Below the pieces are notes generated by a model. It did not search any database. It was given only the letters and a program-made list of their open reading frames with translations, and had not been told where the DNA came from. From NCBI RefSeq assembly GCF_051594765.1, contig NZ_JBPPGJ010000003.1, positions 310,001-374,000 of the forward strand: 64,000 bases of DNA, given 5' to 3'. The translations under genes were made by a program, and so were the position numbers. This document shows, piece after piece, positions 23,926 to 33,114 of this stretch (position 1 is its first letter; each line of letters begins with the position of its first letter). Source of the stretch: Paenibacillus_AR sp051594765. Its GTDB lineage: Bacteria > Bacillota > Bacilli > Paenibacillales > NBRC-103111.

Positions 23926-25779
23926 TTATTCCTGCACCCCGCTCTCTCCCGCGTCCGCCGGCAGCGAAAACGTCACCTTGGTGCCCACATTGAATTCCGA
24001 CTCCAGGCTGATGGCTCCACCGTGGGCCCGGACAATTTCCCGGGCAATCGATAGGCCCAGTCCGGTGCCTCCCATATTGCGTGAACGGGCTTTATCCACC
24101 CGGTAAAATCGTTCGAAGATCCGGTTCAGATCCTTCTTCGGTATCCCGATTCCGTTGTCCTCCACGAAGATGTCCACGAACGGGCTCTCTGTGGCGCGTC
24201 TGGCCCCCAGAGTGATCCGGCCCCCGTCGCCCGTGTACTTGATGGAGTTGGACACCAGGTTGTCCAGCACCTGATCGATCTGGTCCCGGTCCAGCCGCAC
24301 GGAGCCTACCGACGCCTCCACCCGGAGCCGGATGTCGATGTTGCGCTGCCGGAGCTGGAAGGAGAACCGGTCGGCTACCTCCTCCAGCATCTCGGCGATG
24401 TCCGTCTGCGCCTTCTTCAGCTCCGCCTGCTTGGAGTCCAGACGGGAGAGATGCAGCAGGTCCGTCACCAGCCGGATCATCCGCTCCGATTCGTTGCGGG
24501 TGACGCCGACGAACCGCTGCGCCAGCTGCGGATCCTCCAGGGCGCCGTCCTCCAGCGCCTCCAGGTAGCTCTTGATGGTCGTCAACGGCGTGCGGAGCTC
24601 GTGGGACACGTTGGCGACGAATTCCCGCCGGGAACGCTCCAGCTTCTCCTGCTCCGTGACGTCCTGGAGCACAACGATGCTGCCGGAGATACCCTTCTCC
24701 CGGCGGTGGATCGAAGTGACGGACATCCGGACCTGCATGTCATCCTCTTCCTCCGGGTCGGGAATGGAGATGATCCTCTCCCGAACCCCCTCGTGCGCAT
24801 CCAGCAGGGTCGGGTCCCGCTCAATGCCCAGCACGGCGAAGAGGTCCATGCCGATGGCGACCTCCTCCTCGATGCTGAGCATCATCTTGGCCCGGCGGTT
24901 GATGACGATGACCCGCCCCCACTCGTTGGTGGCGATCACGCCGTCGTTCATGTTGGTCAGGATGGAGGTCAGCTTCTCCTTCTCTTCCTCGTTGATGGCC
25001 AGCGCTTCCTTCAGCCGGGCCGTCATATTGTTGAAGGCATTGCTCAGCTGCCCGATCTCGTCCTGCCCGTATACCTTGACCCGGCGGTCGAACCGCCCTT
25101 CCGCCACGGAGGTGACCTGCTTCGTCATCTCCTTGATCGGCGAGGTGATCGTACTGGACAGGATAACCCCCAGCACACCCGTCATTGCCAGGGCGATGAT
25201 GGTACCCGTCAGGAAGATCCGGTTGATCCGGGAGATGTTGGCGTAGATTTCTTCCATGGACTTCACGGAGTAGACCGCTCCGATGGGCTTGCCGTTCACC
25301 ACCACGGGGCGGGCCAGCACCTTCTTCCGAAGGCCGTCCACGTCCGTAATGATGCGCTCCGTCTCCTTGTCCTTGATGTTCTGGAGAGCACGGCTGACCA
25401 CTTGCTGCGTATTCTTCTGCCCGATGATGCCCGGCACCGGCTGGGACATGCTCAGGACGATCCCGTTGGCATCCAGAATCTGGACGTTGGAATTGTTGAC
25501 CTTGAACCAGTCCTTCACGAAGTTGTCCAGGTCCTCCCGGGCCTTCTTCACTTCCTCGGGCTTGGCCTCCGGATCCACGTTCAGGAAGTTCTCGCTGACG
25601 AACTTGGCGAGCAGCTCGGTCTCCCGCTCCATCGTGACGGAGAAGGTATTGGTGAACGAGCTCTCCAGCGCATTGATGAAGTAGATCCCGATCAACTGCA
25701 TGGCGAACAGAATCATCAGGAGGTAGATGATGATCAGCTTCAGCTGGATCGTCTTAAAAAACTGGATGCCCTTCACCAC
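23926..25779 (-). CDS. walK: WalK sensor histidine kinase
   Basis: A 617-residue membrane kinase governing cell-wall metabolism. Transmembrane helices at about 14-35 and 188-208 enclose an external PAS-like sensor of about 150 residues. HAMP about 210-262, PAS about 265-375, then the HisKA domain with phospho-acceptor His393 in FVANVSHELRTPLTT. The ATPase domain has the N-box DNLVSNSIKYT and DNGIGIP. It phosphorylates WalR. Confidence 0.97.
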   Translation of the reverse strand: MVKGIQFFKTIQLKLIIIYLLMILFAMQLIGIYFINALESSFTNTFSVTMERETELLAKFVSENFLNVDPEAKPEEVKKAREDLDNFVKDWFKVNNSNVQILDANGIVLSMSQPVPGIIGQKNTQQVVSRALQNIKDKETERIITDVDGLRKKVLARPVVVNGKPIGAVYSVKSMEEIYANISRINRIFLTGTIIALAMTGVLGVILSSTITSPIKEMTKQVTSVAEGRFDRRVKVYGQDEIGQLSNAFNNMTARLKEALAINEEEKEKLTSILTNMNDGVIATNEWGRVIVINRRAKMMLSIEEEVAIGMDLFAVLGIERDPTLLDAHEGVRERIISIPDPEEEDDMQVRMSVTSIHRREKGISGSIVVLQDVTEQEKLERSRREFVANVSHELRTPLTTIKSYLEALEDGALEDPQLAQRFVGVTRNESERMIRLVTDLLHLSRLDSKQAELKKAQTDIAEMLEEVADRFSFQLRQRNIDIRLRVEASVGSVRLDRDQIDQVLDNLVSNSIKYTGDGGRITLGARRATESPFVDIFVEDNGIGIPKKDLNRIFERFYRVDKARSRNMGGTGLGLSIAREIVRAHGGAISLESEFNVGTKVTFSLPADAGESGVQE

Positions 25780-25819
25780 GCCTCCTCCTTCCCGTCTGCC
25801 TTCCGTCCGTTCTGCAGCC

Positions 25820-26530
25820 TCACCGGATCGCCGGGTTGCGCATCACATAGCCCAGCCCGCGCCGGGTCGTAATGTACTCCGGCTTGCTCGGGTCATCCTC
25901 CAGCTTCTCCCGAAGCCGGCGGATGGTGACGTCCACGGTCCGGACATCCCCATAATAATCGTAGCCCCACACGGCCTGCAGCAGATGCTCCCGCGTCATG
26001 ACCTTGCCGCAGTTGCGGGCCATGTAATAGACCAGCTCGAACTCCCGGTGGGTCAGGTCCAGCCCCTCCCCGTCCTTGTAGACCACGAACATCTCCGGGT
26101 CGATCAAGAGCTTGTGCACCCGCAAGCCCTGGGGACTGGGTGGCTCCTGCGGCTGGGTCGGAGCGGTCACCTGCCTGCGCAGATGCGCCTTCACCCGAGC
26201 CAGCAGCTCTCTCGTGCTGAAGGGCTTCGTCACGTAATCGTCGGCGCCCATCTCCAGGCCCAGCACCTTGTCCACCTCAGAGTCCTTGGCCGTCAGCATG
26301 ATGATGGGCGTGTTCTTCCGTGCCCGTACCTCCCGGCAGACGTCCATGCCGTCCTTGACCGGAAGCATCAGGTCCAGCAGGATCAAGTCATGGTCCTCCG
26401 ACAGCGCCAGCTCCACCGCCTTGCCCCCGTCGTAGGCGCAGGATACCGTGTAGCCTTCCTTCTCGAGGTTGAACTTCAAGATATCCGCGATGGGCTGCTC
26501 GTCGTCGACCACCAATATTTTTGCATGCAT
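25820..26530 (-). CDS. walR: WalR response regulator
   Basis: A 236-residue OmpR/PhoB-type regulator. Receiver with phospho-acceptor Asp53 (LILLDLMLP) and Lys in TKPFS. The winged-helix domain contains LTHREFELVYYMARNCG and VRTVDVTIRRLREKLE. It controls autolysin and wall genes. ATG 26530 (MHAKILV) follows GGGAGG. First gene of the walRKHIJ operon, preceded by a terminator of the M23 peptidase gene. Confidence 0.97.
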   Translation of the reverse strand: MHAKILVVDDEQPIADILKFNLEKEGYTVSCAYDGGKAVELALSEDHDLILLDLMLPVKDGMDVCREVRARKNTPIIMLTAKDSEVDKVLGLEMGADDYVTKPFSTRELLARVKAHLRRQVTAPTQPQEPPSPQGLRVHKLLIDPEMFVVYKDGEGLDLTHREFELVYYMARNCGKVMTREHLLQAVWGYDYYGDVRTVDVTIRRLREKLEDDPSKPEYITTRRGLGYVMRNPAIR

Positions 26531-26580
26531 CCGCTTGTCCTCCCGGTTGGTCCGTCCTTGAATCTTACCCCCTATTCTAC

Positions 26581-26627
26581 CAAAAAAAAGACACGGCCGA
26601 AAACCCAAATGGTTCCTGCCGTGTCTG
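26581..26627 (-). terminator. Terminator of the M23 peptidase gene
   Basis: On the minus strand AGACACGGC...GCCGTGTCT is followed by a run of T residues (26588-26582). It separates the peptidase from walR. Confidence 0.85.
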
Positions 26628-26647
26628 TTCTTATAACCGATGGCGGT

Positions 26648-28327
26648 CTAGCGGTTCAGATATTTCAGCGGGTTCTCCACGTCGCCGTTCTTGATGACCT
26701 CGAAGTGCAGATGCACGCCCGTAGAATCGCCGGTGCTGCCCATGATGCCGATCTTCTCGCCCTTCTCCACGATCTGGCCCACCTTGACGCTGGAGGAGCT
26801 CAGGTGCCCGTAGAGGGTCTTGTAGCCGTTCAGATGATTGACGATGATATGATTGCCGTAGTCGGACTTGTAACCTACATACTCAACCTTGCCGTTGTCC
26901 GAAGCCAGAATGGACTTGTTCCCCGTCAGATCGACGCCCTTGTGGAGCTTGCCCCACCGGTAGCCGAAGCCGCTGGATACGCTGGAGCCGATGACCGGCC
27001 ATGCGAACTTGCCCGTTCCTTCGCCGAGAATGACCTTGGTGCCCTTGCGGGCCTTGGCCTTCACCGGCTGCTCGATGACTTCCTCGTTCAGCATCTCTTC
27101 TTCCATCCACTTGCCGTTGACCTTGGTGACGAGGAAGGTGACGTTCTTCAAGCCGTTCTTCCCAGGACTGATCGTCTGGATCACGCCGGCCCGAAGGGTA
27201 TCGTCCTTCTCGTATTCGGTCTCATATTGGATCTCCTGGCGCTCGACGACCTTCTCCACCGTACGGACGGAGAGTGTCGGCTGGAGGACGGTCAGGTCCA
27301 GCACTTGGCCGGCCTTGATGGCGTCGTCCACAATCCAGGGGTTGTTCTCGTAGATGACCTGCCGCGAGATGTTGAATTTCTTGGCGATGCAGGAGACGCA
27401 GTCTCCCTTCTCCACCGTATACTTGGTCGGCTGTACGTCGCCGGTCTCCAGCTTCTTCAAGACATCCTCCGGACTCATCAGCTGATCCGGCTCGATGTCC
27501 TTATCCTTGACCTCCACCTGCTGGACGAAGTCTACCTTCTGCACCTCGGATTCTCCGGGGCTTAAGCTCTTCTCCGCCGACAGGATGCTGACCTTGCCTT
27601 TCTCTTCCTGCTGCTTGGCCGCCACCTTCTCGCCGCCGAACTTGGACTTGAGCTGGGCCAGCATCTGGTCCACCGTGTCCTTGTCCTTCATGACGCCAAT
27701 GACTTTGCCGTCCACGACGAGCTCCACCCCAACCGCATGAGCGGTCAACAGGGTCTCCAGCTTGGAGACGGCCGCTTGGTCGTCGCTCTCGCCTTTGTAA
27801 GCCCTTTCACCCTTCAACACAATCTCATCGGTGTTCAGGACCATATGGACTTTTGGATTTTTTTCCTGTAGTTCCTTGTATTTGGCGATTTTGAACTCGT
27901 CAATGACTTGCGGGTTGCTCACGGTTCCGACGAGTTGGTCCTTCACATAGACATGATAGATATCATAGGTATGAGCTTCCACGTAATTCTGGTATCCCAA
28001 GCTTCCGGTATAGACGACGGCGGCCAACCCCATGGCTCCCAATATGTGAACCCGGTAGCGGTACAGCTTCGACAGCCGGCTTCTTGCGATAACGTTGGCG
28101 GCTTTGGCCCACCGTGCGGTTGATTCTTTCATACGAAGGTACAGGGCGGATGAGCGTTCCCGCACCCGACTCCACCAAGAACGGAGCTGATCTTGATTTC
28201 GCAAAGTGCCTACGAACGATTGCATCGCGCCAGTCAAGCGTAGTGATCGGATCTTGGCGGGCTTTCTCCAGGTCTTCACCCGGTCCAGCTTCTTTAAGAA
28301 CCAATCTTTCATCTTGAAACCTGTCAT
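26648..28327 (-). CDS. LysM-G5-M23 cell-wall endopeptidase, membrane anchored
   Basis: A 559-residue protein. A basic cytoplasmic part of about 90 residues is followed by one membrane helix (ILGAMGLAAVVYTGSLGY). Then come a LysM repeat (YTVEKGDCVSCIAKKFNISR), a G5 domain (VRTVEKVVERQEIQYETEYE) and a C-terminal M23 metallopeptidase with zinc motifs HKGVD and HLHFE. It should cleave peptidoglycan cross-links. ATG 28327 follows GAGGAG. Its place directly upstream of walRK suggests regulation by WalR, but no WalR box was identified. Confidence 0.92.
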   Translation of the reverse strand: MTGFKMKDWFLKKLDRVKTWRKPAKIRSLRLTGAMQSFVGTLRNQDQLRSWWSRVRERSSALYLRMKESTARWAKAANVIARSRLSKLYRYRVHILGAMGLAAVVYTGSLGYQNYVEAHTYDIYHVYVKDQLVGTVSNPQVIDEFKIAKYKELQEKNPKVHMVLNTDEIVLKGERAYKGESDDQAAVSKLETLLTAHAVGVELVVDGKVIGVMKDKDTVDQMLAQLKSKFGGEKVAAKQQEEKGKVSILSAEKSLSPGESEVQKVDFVQQVEVKDKDIEPDQLMSPEDVLKKLETGDVQPTKYTVEKGDCVSCIAKKFNISRQVIYENNPWIVDDAIKAGQVLDLTVLQPTLSVRTVEKVVERQEIQYETEYEKDDTLRAGVIQTISPGKNGLKNVTFLVTKVNGKWMEEEMLNEEVIEQPVKAKARKGTKVILGEGTGKFAWPVIGSSVSSGFGYRWGKLHKGVDLTGNKSILASDNGKVEYVGYKSDYGNHIIVNHLNGYKTLYGHLSSSSVKVGQIVEKGEKIGIMGSTGDSTGVHLHFEVIKNGDVENPLKYLNR

Positions 28328-28567
28328 GATTGACTCCTCTTCAGCCTTTTTTGACGAAAAACCGGTCATATCTGCCGTACTATGGGGCAGCTTCCAGCCT
28401 TTCTTACGAAACTACGAATAAATCAGCGAAAATGTGACAACATTAACCATGAATCAATCGATTATCTTTATCAATTTACCATAGTTTAGGTTGGCGTTTC
28501 AACCACATTTGTCACACACGCATGATTGCGTTTTCATTTCGTATAGAGGGAATAGGAGATTGGTAGG

Positions 28568-28852
28568 ATGATGGAAGTTCAATTGGTCGCTTCGTTTCCG
28601 AACCGTGCCCTGATGCAGCAGGCAATCGACGAAATCCGCAGCCAAGGGGCCATCGACGTGCGCCTTCTGGAGGACTCCCCCTCGGAAGAAGGGTTGTTCA
28701 GCCCCCCCGGCGGAGGATCCCTCCCCTATGCCTTGAGCGTCTGGATGGAGCGCTCCCGCTACCGTCTCGCGGAAGACGCCATCCGCTGCCATCGCGGCTC
28801 TCTCTTGCCGGGTTCCGGCCCTTCACTCGTACTTGCCCAGAATCGTCATTAG
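28568..28852 (+). CDS. Hypothetical small protein
   Basis: A 94-residue frame beginning MMEVQLVASFPNRALMQQAI with AGGAG about 12 bp upstream. It resembles a short alpha/beta domain of the kind found in general-stress permuted proteins, but I do not recognise it. Its 3' end overlaps the next gene's 3' end by 30 bp. It is divergent from the M23 peptidase gene. Confidence 0.45.
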   Translation: MMEVQLVASFPNRALMQQAIDEIRSQGAIDVRLLEDSPSEEGLFSPPGGGSLPYALSVWMERSRYRLAEDAIRCHRGSLLPGSGPSLVLAQNRH

Positions 28853-29575
28853 CTCATCGAACTCCTCCTTCGTCATGTATTTCTTGACGATACTCTCCAT
28901 CTGGGACAGCTCCTCTTGGGTAATGCCGTCCTCCATCAGCCGGGAGATGTTCTGCAGTTCTGCAGAGGGAAGCTTGCTGTATACCATGCTGAACAGCTTC
29001 ATTTTGTCCTCGCCGGAAATCTTATCCTTGGTGTTCTGCAGGGCTTCGGTGCTTAAGACGGTCTTCTTCTCCGTCTTCTCCTGCGCATCGGACATGCCTG
29101 TGGAGGATTGGCTCCATGCGGGCAGTGCCTCCTGCTGCTTCCCGGCCGTTCCGGAATACCGGGGGTCCCCGCTGCCGTCGTTCGTCACTCCGGTCCCGGA
29201 CCCGATGCTTCCACCCGCCGTGCCTGCAAGCGCATCGCCCGTCTTCAAATCCCCGCTTCCCATCCCCGGCTGTGTTCCGCCCGTTCCCGCTGCCTTCTTG
29301 TCCGCCCCGGCGCTTGCGGATCCACCCGTCTGATTCGGATGATCCTTGCCCGCTTGCGTCCCATTCCGGGCGGGATGTTCCATTATATTCAGACTGCTCA
29401 CGAATTCTGCCAAAAAATCCGAAAATTCAATTTTCTGCAGCTCGCTCCCGAGCTGATATTGATCCAGCACCTTGCCCACCATCATCTGAACAGCGGTCCA
29501 GGTCGCATAGAGAGATACCATGGATATGATAAGAGCCGCCGCACACAGTTTGACCAACCACGTTACCCATTTCAC
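28823..29575 (-). CDS. Single-pass membrane protein with low-complexity linker
   Basis: About 250 residues. One N-terminal helix (LVKLCAAALIISMVSLYATW), then a Gly/Ser/Thr-rich disordered stretch of about 80 residues, then a helical C-terminal part with acidic repeats (MEDGITQEELSQMESIVKKY). I chose GTG 29575 (MKWVTWLVK) because AGGCGGG sits seven bases upstream. The frame can extend to TTG 29668. No family is recognised. It lies between the M23 gene and purA, next to a tandem repeat. Confidence 0.65.
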   Translation of the reverse strand: MKWVTWLVKLCAAALIISMVSLYATWTAVQMMVGKVLDQYQLGSELQKIEFSDFLAEFVSSLNIMEHPARNGTQAGKDHPNQTGGSASAGADKKAAGTGGTQPGMGSGDLKTGDALAGTAGGSIGSGTGVTNDGSGDPRYSGTAGKQQEALPAWSQSSTGMSDAQEKTEKKTVLSTEALQNTKDKISGEDKMKLFSMVYSKLPSAELQNISRLMEDGITQEELSQMESIVKKYMTKEEFDELMTILGKYE

Positions 29576-29764
29576 GAATAAATCCCGCCTAACCGCTTGG
29601 TATTGTTCGTCCTCCCCCGGGAATGTCCTCGAGATCAGCACACGGACTCTACAGGTAGTATTGACCAAATTCCCCTGTTTTAGTGCCGGCGGGCGAAAAA
29701 AGCCAAGGGCTGGGAGCCGGGTCCAGCCCCAAAGCGGCTTAGGGTGGCGGACCCCCGCGGTTGG

Positions 29765-30058
29765 ATTAAGGCTCCATGCCGCCTTATCTCGTACGCTCCC
29801 ACCCCTGGCGCGGATTTGCGGCGACTGGCCGCCTTAAATGAGACGCGATGCCGGGCGGCGGACCCGCGCAGTGCAATTAAGGCTCCATGCCGCCTTATCT
29901 CGTGCGCCCCCACCCCTGGCGCGGATTTGCGGCGGCTGGCCGCCTTAAATGAGACGCGATGCCGGGCGGCGGACCCGCGCGGTGCAATTAAGGCTCCACG
30001 CCGCCTTATCCGTGCGCTCCCACCCCTGGCGCGGATTTGCGGCGACTGGCCGCCTTAA
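29765..30058. repeat. 111-bp tandem repeat, about 2.6 copies
   Basis: Units start with ATTAAGGCTCCA at 29765, 29876 and 29987, each 111 bp, with only scattered changes and a one-base deletion in copy three. A degenerate half unit precedes at 29733. Because 111 is a multiple of three, both strands show chance open frames that repeat every 37 codons. The rest of the 29669-30131 gap holds only the purA terminator. Confidence 0.9.
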
Positions 30059-30082
30059 TGGAACCACGTCCCCGCTCACAAC

Positions 30083-30116
30083 AAAAAGCCCTCCGTCCAC
30101 AATCAACGGAGGGCTT
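30083..30116 (-). terminator. Terminator of purA
   Basis: AGCCCTCCGT and ACGGAGGGCT form the stem; on the minus strand TTTTTG follows. Confidence 0.9.
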
Positions 30117-30131
30117 GCATCGTTCACGATC

Positions 30132-31415
30132 TTAGTAAATCGCCTTCACCAGGTTGGTCTGCTCGCGGTTGCGGCCAACGGAGAAGATGGCGATCGGGAT
30201 GCCGGTCAGCTCGGACACGCGCTCCACATAGCGGCGGGTGTTAGCCGGCAGGTCCTCCAGCCGGCGGACATTGGTGATGTCCTCGCTCCAGCCCGGCAGC
30301 TCCTCGTACACGGCCTCGCACTCGGACAGCATCTTCAGGCTGGCCGGGTAGTGGGTGATGATCTCGCCGCGGTACTTGTAGCCGGTGCAGATCTTCACGG
30401 ACTCCAGACCGGTCAATACGTCCAGCGAGTTCAGGGACAGACCGGTGATGCCGCTGACGCGGCGGGCATGGCGGACCACGACGCTATCGAACCAGCCGAC
30501 GCGGCGCGGACGGCCGGTGGTGGTGCCGTATTCGTTGCCGGTTTCCCGGATGCGGTCGCCGATCTCATTGTTCAGCTCAGTAGGGAACGGACCGTCACCG
30601 ACACGAGTGGTGTACGCCTTAGCCACACCGATAATCTGGCTGATCTTCGTCGGTCCGACGCCGGAGCCGATGCAGACGCCGCCTGCTGTCGGGTTCGAGG
30701 AGGTAACGAACGGATACGTGCCTTGGTCGATGTCCAGCATGACGCCCTGGGCGCCCTCGAAGAGGACACGCTTGCCCTCGTCAATGCTGTCGTTCAGCAC
30801 GACGGAGGTGTCGGTAACGTAAGGCCGCAGAACCTCGGCATATTCTAAGTATTCCTTCAGGATGGAGTCGGCGGACAGGCCCTTGGCTCCGTATACCTGC
30901 TCGATAACCCGGTTCTTCTCCTCCACCAGGCGGCGGAGCTTGGTCTCGAACTCCTCGGCGTCCATCAGGTCGGCGACCCGGATGCCGTTGCGGGCAGCCT
31001 TGTCCATGTAGCAGGGGCCGATGCCCTTGCGGGTGGTGCCGATCTTGTTGGCGCCCTTGCGGTCCTCCTCCAGCCCGTCCAGCAGCAGATGATACGGCAT
31101 GATGATATGAGCCCGGTCGCTGATGCGCAGGTTCTCGGTGGAGAAGCCGTTATCGTGGATGTATTGAATCTCCTCGATCAGCGCGGACGGGTTCAGAACC
31201 ATGCCGTTGCCGATCACGCAGACTTTATCATTATAGAAAATTCCCGAGGGAATCAGATGCAGCTTGTATTTCTTATTATCAATCAAGATAGTATGCCCGG
31301 CATTGTTACCCCCTTGATAGCGGGCAACCACATCGGCGGATTCCGCCAAGAAGTCGGTGATCTTGCCTTTCCCTTCGTCTCCCCATTGCGTACCGACAAC
31401 AACGACTGTCGACAT
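30132..31415 (-). CDS. purA: Adenylosuccinate synthetase
   Basis: Joins IMP and aspartate with GTP to form adenylosuccinate, the first step from IMP to AMP. The 427 residues match the family. Seen: GTQWGDEGKGKITD, GNNAGHTI, GTTRKGIGP and TTGRPRRVGW. ATG 31415 (MSTVVVVG) follows AAGGGG. It has its own promoter with a perfect double PurR-box-like element upstream, and a terminator downstream. Confidence 0.97.
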   Translation of the reverse strand: MSTVVVVGTQWGDEGKGKITDFLAESADVVARYQGGNNAGHTILIDNKKYKLHLIPSGIFYNDKVCVIGNGMVLNPSALIEEIQYIHDNGFSTENLRISDRAHIIMPYHLLLDGLEEDRKGANKIGTTRKGIGPCYMDKAARNGIRVADLMDAEEFETKLRRLVEEKNRVIEQVYGAKGLSADSILKEYLEYAEVLRPYVTDTSVVLNDSIDEGKRVLFEGAQGVMLDIDQGTYPFVTSSNPTAGGVCIGSGVGPTKISQIIGVAKAYTTRVGDGPFPTELNNEIGDRIRETGNEYGTTTGRPRRVGWFDSVVVRHARRVSGITGLSLNSLDVLTGLESVKICTGYKYRGEIITHYPASLKMLSECEAVYEELPGWSEDITNVRRLEDLPANTRRYVERVSELTGIPIAIFSVGRNREQTNLVKAIY

Positions 31416-31481
31416 GTACATAACCCCTTCCGGTGCGGAACTCCACACCGCATAATAGCTGCCCCTTCGGGCAGCAACTCT

Positions 31482-31510
31482 AGTGTAGCAGTCCGTTAAA
31501 GTAAAGTCAA
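31482..31510 (-). promoter_or_regulatory. purA promoter
   Basis: Minus strand TTGACT (31510-31505), 17 bp, TACACT (31487-31482). The leader contains a strong GCTGCCC/GGGCAGC hairpin (31460-31476) before the start codon. Confidence 0.7.
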
Positions 31511-31516
31511 CGAAAA

Positions 31517-31550
31517 CGAACGATCAAACAATGTATAGTTTGATCGTTCG
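31517..31550. promoter_or_regulatory. PurR-type double box or dnaB terminator
   Basis: CGAACGATCAAAC and its exact inverse flank an 8-bp centre, directly upstream of the purA -35 box. The CGAACGAT halves match PurBoxes of Bacillus pur promoters in sequence and head-to-head layout. The same hairpin, followed by GTTTTCG, could also end dnaB transcripts from the right. Confidence 0.65.
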
Positions 31551-31566
31551 GATATAAGCCACATAT

Positions 31567-32928
31567 TTATCGGGCAGCCGCCGCTTCCTGATGGGTTCGG
31601 TCCAAACTGACGAATTTGTTGTACTGCTTCAGGAACGCCAGCTCCACCGTGCCCACAGGGCCGTTCCGCTGCTTGGCGATGATGATCTCGATGATGTTCT
31701 TCTTCTCGGTTTCCTTGTCGTAGTAGTCGTCCCGGTACAGGAACGCCACGATGTCGGCGTCCTGCTCGATGGAGCCCGATTCCCGAAGGTCGGACATCAT
31801 CGGGCGCTTATCCTGCCGCTGCTCGACGCCCCGGCTTAACTGGGACAGCGCGATGACGGGAACGTTCAGCTCCCTGGCGATCTGCTTCAGGGTCCGGGAA
31901 ATCTCGGAGACCTCCTGCTGGCGGTTGTCGCCCTTCCCGCGGCCCTGGATGAGCTGCAGGTAGTCGATCAGAATCATGCCGAGCCCCTTCTCCTTCTTGA
32001 GACGCCGGCACTTGGCCCGGATGTCGGCTACCGTAACCGAGGGGGAATCGTCAATGTAGATCTCCGCCTCCGATAAGGCCCCGATGGCCATCGTTAGCTT
32101 TTCCCAATCGTCGCCCTTCATATCCCCGTTCCGCATGCCCGTGGCCTCGATGTTGCCCTCGGCGCAGATCATCCGCTGCACCAGCTGGGCGGCGCCCATC
32201 TCCAAGGAGAAGATGGCCACGGTTTCCTTGGCGCGCACCCCGATGTTCTGCGCCACGTTCAGGGCGAAGGCCGTCTTGCCGACGGAGGGACGGGCCGCCA
32301 CGATGATCAGGTCGGAGCGCTGGAAGCCCGACGTCATCTTGTCCAGATCGATGAACCCGGACGGAATGCCGGTGGAGGTGCCGCGAAGCTGCGACAGCTG
32401 CTCCACCTTCTCGAAGACCTCCATCAGGACGTCCTTGATGGCGTGGAAGCCGCTGCCTGTCCGCCGGTTCGAGATCTCCATGATGCGCGCCTCGGCGTCG
32501 CTCAAGAGCGCGCTGACCTGGTCCTCGCCGGAGTACCCGTCCGAGACGATGTTCGTCGCGGTCCGGATCAACCGGCGGAGCATGGATTTCTCCTCGACGA
32601 TCTGGGCATAGTAGTCCGCGTTGGCCGCCGTCGGCACCGAGCTGGCCAGCTGAGCCAGGTAAGCGACGCCCCCGACCTCGTCGAGCTGCTTTTTGTCCTG
32701 CAGGCGGGAGGTTAACGTAACCAGGTCCACCGGCTCGTTGGCCTCGGCGATATCGATCATCGCTTCGAAGATATATTGGTGCGCCGTCCGATAGAAGTCC
32801 TCGCTGGTGACCCGCTCCATTGCCGCGATCAGCGCTTCCCCGTCCAGCAGTATCGCACCGAGCACCGCCATCTCCGCTTCCAGGTTCTGCGGCGGTATCC
32901 GGTCGAATGTCGTCATGTCCCCTTGCAT
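31567..32928 (-). CDS. dnaB: Replicative DNA helicase
   Basis: A 453-residue hexameric 5'-3' helicase of the replisome (called DnaC in B. subtilis). The N-terminal primase-interacting domain (IPPQNLEAEMAVLGAILLD) precedes a RecA-like motor with Walker A ARPSVGKTAF and the H/DnaB motifs LIDYLQLI and ALSQLSRG. ATG 32928 follows GGAGGACAACTC; an inner ATG at 32916 has its ribosome site too close. Confidence 0.96.
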   Translation of the reverse strand: MQGDMTTFDRIPPQNLEAEMAVLGAILLDGEALIAAMERVTSEDFYRTAHQYIFEAMIDIAEANEPVDLVTLTSRLQDKKQLDEVGGVAYLAQLASSVPTAANADYYAQIVEEKSMLRRLIRTATNIVSDGYSGEDQVSALLSDAEARIMEISNRRTGSGFHAIKDVLMEVFEKVEQLSQLRGTSTGIPSGFIDLDKMTSGFQRSDLIIVAARPSVGKTAFALNVAQNIGVRAKETVAIFSLEMGAAQLVQRMICAEGNIEATGMRNGDMKGDDWEKLTMAIGALSEAEIYIDDSPSVTVADIRAKCRRLKKEKGLGMILIDYLQLIQGRGKGDNRQQEVSEISRTLKQIARELNVPVIALSQLSRGVEQRQDKRPMMSDLRESGSIEQDADIVAFLYRDDYYDKETEKKNIIEIIIAKQRNGPVGTVELAFLKQYNKFVSLDRTHQEAAAAR

Positions 32929-33114
32929 GAGTTGTCCTCCTCTCTCCTCCCTCTCCCGCTCAGGAGGAGGTCTTCAACAGCCCGTCCGTGCTTGCGGCGG
33001 GATGGTCCGGTTAAGGACCTGCGTGAGCCCCGGAACGCAAAGTTCTCCATGCTGCAGGTAGCATCACGGAGAACCGGATTGGAATCGTATCGAGCCTAGC
33101 TTGTACCGCCGTTC

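Noticed and set aside
17305..28370. Long open frames antisense to htrC, walK, walJ and neighbours
   Set aside because: They mirror high-GC coding frames, have no ribosome sites, and encode low-complexity Arg/His/Gln-rich peptides.
29765..30058. CRISPR array
   Set aside because: Units are contiguous 111-bp copies without short repeats and unique spacers, and there are no cas genes.
29680..30127. Open frames on both strands across the tandem repeat
   Set aside because: They exist because the unit length is divisible by three; no ribosome sites and no recognisable domain.
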